Part shown: piece after piece, positions 6,305 through 7,434 of the stretch
How positions within the stretch are numbered: the stretch's first letter is position 1
Layout: each line of letters starts with the position of its first letter
Assembly (NCBI GenBank): GCA_028281075.1
Contig: JANQKO010000424.1
Location: 1-7,434, forward strand
Length of the DNA stretch: 7,434 bases
Reading direction: 5' to 3'
From: Alphaproteobacteria bacterium
GTDB taxonomy: Bacteria; Pseudomonadota; Alphaproteobacteria; GCA-2731375
Notes under the pieces: model-generated
Databases searched by the model: none
The model's input: only the letters and a program-made list of their open reading frames with translations
Told to the model about the DNA's origin: nothing
Translations under genes and position numbers: made by a program

Positions 6305-6323
6305 CGGCGCGGTTTCCATGGTC

Positions 6324-6343
6324 ATCCTGGCGCAGGCCAGGAT
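6324..6343. repeat. Perfect hairpin (8 bp stem, 4 base loop), REP-like
   Basis: ATCCTGGC (6324-6331) and GCCAGGAT (6336-6343) pair exactly around a GCAG loop. The surrounding text, GTCATCCTGGCGCAGG then CCAGGATCCA, resembles the 'GTCATCC(C)GGC...GCC(G)GGATCCA' dispersed palindromes that I recall from many proteobacterial intergenic regions. It lies 20 bases after the GMC stop in a convergent gap and could also help end transcription, although no U-tract follows it. Confidence 0.5.
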
Positions 6344-6352
6344 CCACGACAA

Positions 6353-6373
6353 CGGCCGCACCGAATGCGGTCG
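6353..6373. terminator. Hairpin in the convergent gap, possible weak terminator
   Basis: CGGCCGCA (6353-6360) pairs with TGCGGTCG (6366-6373), an 8 bp stem with one G-T wobble and a CCGAA loop. A run of four T follows only about 17 bases later, so this is not a standard intrinsic terminator. With the hairpin just before it, it may slow or end transcripts coming from the GMC gene. Confidence 0.35.
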
Positions 6374-6407
6374 CCCTGATATATTACAATTTTGTTGCAG
6401 AATAATG

Positions 6408-6428
6408 AAATAGGGACAGTCCCCATTT
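6408..6428. repeat. Imperfect 21 bp palindrome with GGGACAGTCCCC core
   Basis: The left arm AAATAGGGAC (6408-6417) and the right arm GTCCCCATTT (6419-6428) are complementary at nine of ten positions around a single central A. The core resembles short dispersed palindromes that I recall near REP-associated (Y1, IS200-like) transposases and scattered in many proteobacterial genomes. No transposase gene is present here, so this would be a solo copy. It lies seven bases beyond the YejF stop codon and, read leftward, is a GC hairpin followed by TATTTC, so it could also act as a weak terminator for that gene. Calling it a member of a repeat family rests on memory of the motif. Confidence 0.5.
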
Positions 6429-6434
6429 TGAGGG

Positions 6435-7434
<1,000 letters not shown>

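Noticed and set aside
3847..6405. An 852-codon plus-strand frame overlapping the DUF1445 and GMC genes
   Set aside because: It is the +1 shifted shadow of the real genes; arginine-, alanine- and glycine-rich with no motifs. The overlapping frames carry the conserved family motifs.

Overview
This 7.4 kb window looks like chromosomal DNA from a GC-rich proteobacterium, most likely an alphaproteobacterium (Rhodospirillales-like). The evidence is the strong G/C bias at third codon positions throughout, the very long spurious open frames on the antisense strand, and protein sequences of the kind common in that group. There is no tRNA, rRNA, CRISPR array, transposase gene or prophage gene in the window.

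Left part (1-1440). The window opens with the 5' end of a leftward gene, the first 44 codons of a xanthine(-guanine) phosphoribosyltransferase (Gpt). After a 147 bp divergent gap come two rightward genes: a GstB-like glutathione S-transferase and a small heat-shock protein of the Hsp20/alpha-crystallin family. Each starts at an ATG with a good ribosome-binding site.

Middle part (1441-6304). A leftward crotonase-superfamily gene (enoyl-CoA hydratase/isomerase fold) converges on hsp20 with only 21 bp between them. Both glutamates used for catalysis by classical enoyl-CoA hydratase are replaced in it. Divergent from it, across 76 bp, is a compact rightward three-gene cluster: a metal-dependent amidohydrolase (ATZ/TRZ or cytosine-deaminase type), a DUF1445/YcsI-family putative hydro-lyase (related to D-glutamate cyclase), and an FAD-dependent GMC alcohol dehydrogenase. 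The gaps are 3 and 6 bp, so the three are almost certainly one operon. The combination of C-N hydrolase, hydro-lyase/cyclase and alcohol oxidase reads as a small catabolic module for a nitrogen-containing, hydroxyl-bearing compound whose identity the sequence does not reveal. This is the most promising candidate for an undescribed pathway here.

Right part (6305-7434). A 130 bp convergent gap holds three palindromic or hairpin elements and an AT-rich patch unlike the rest of the window. One is an imperfect 21 bp palindrome with a GGGACAGTCCCC core that resembles dispersed REP-like repeats. Beyond it a leftward gene runs off the window. It is the 3' part of a double-domain ABC transporter ATPase of the YejF (oligopeptide/microcin C-type) family, carrying the tail of the first nucleotide-binding domain and all of the second.

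Most of the window is ordinary metabolic and stress genes. The parts worth a second look are the amidohydrolase/DUF1445/GMC operon, the crotonase with a substituted active site, and the palindrome cluster near 6320-6430.
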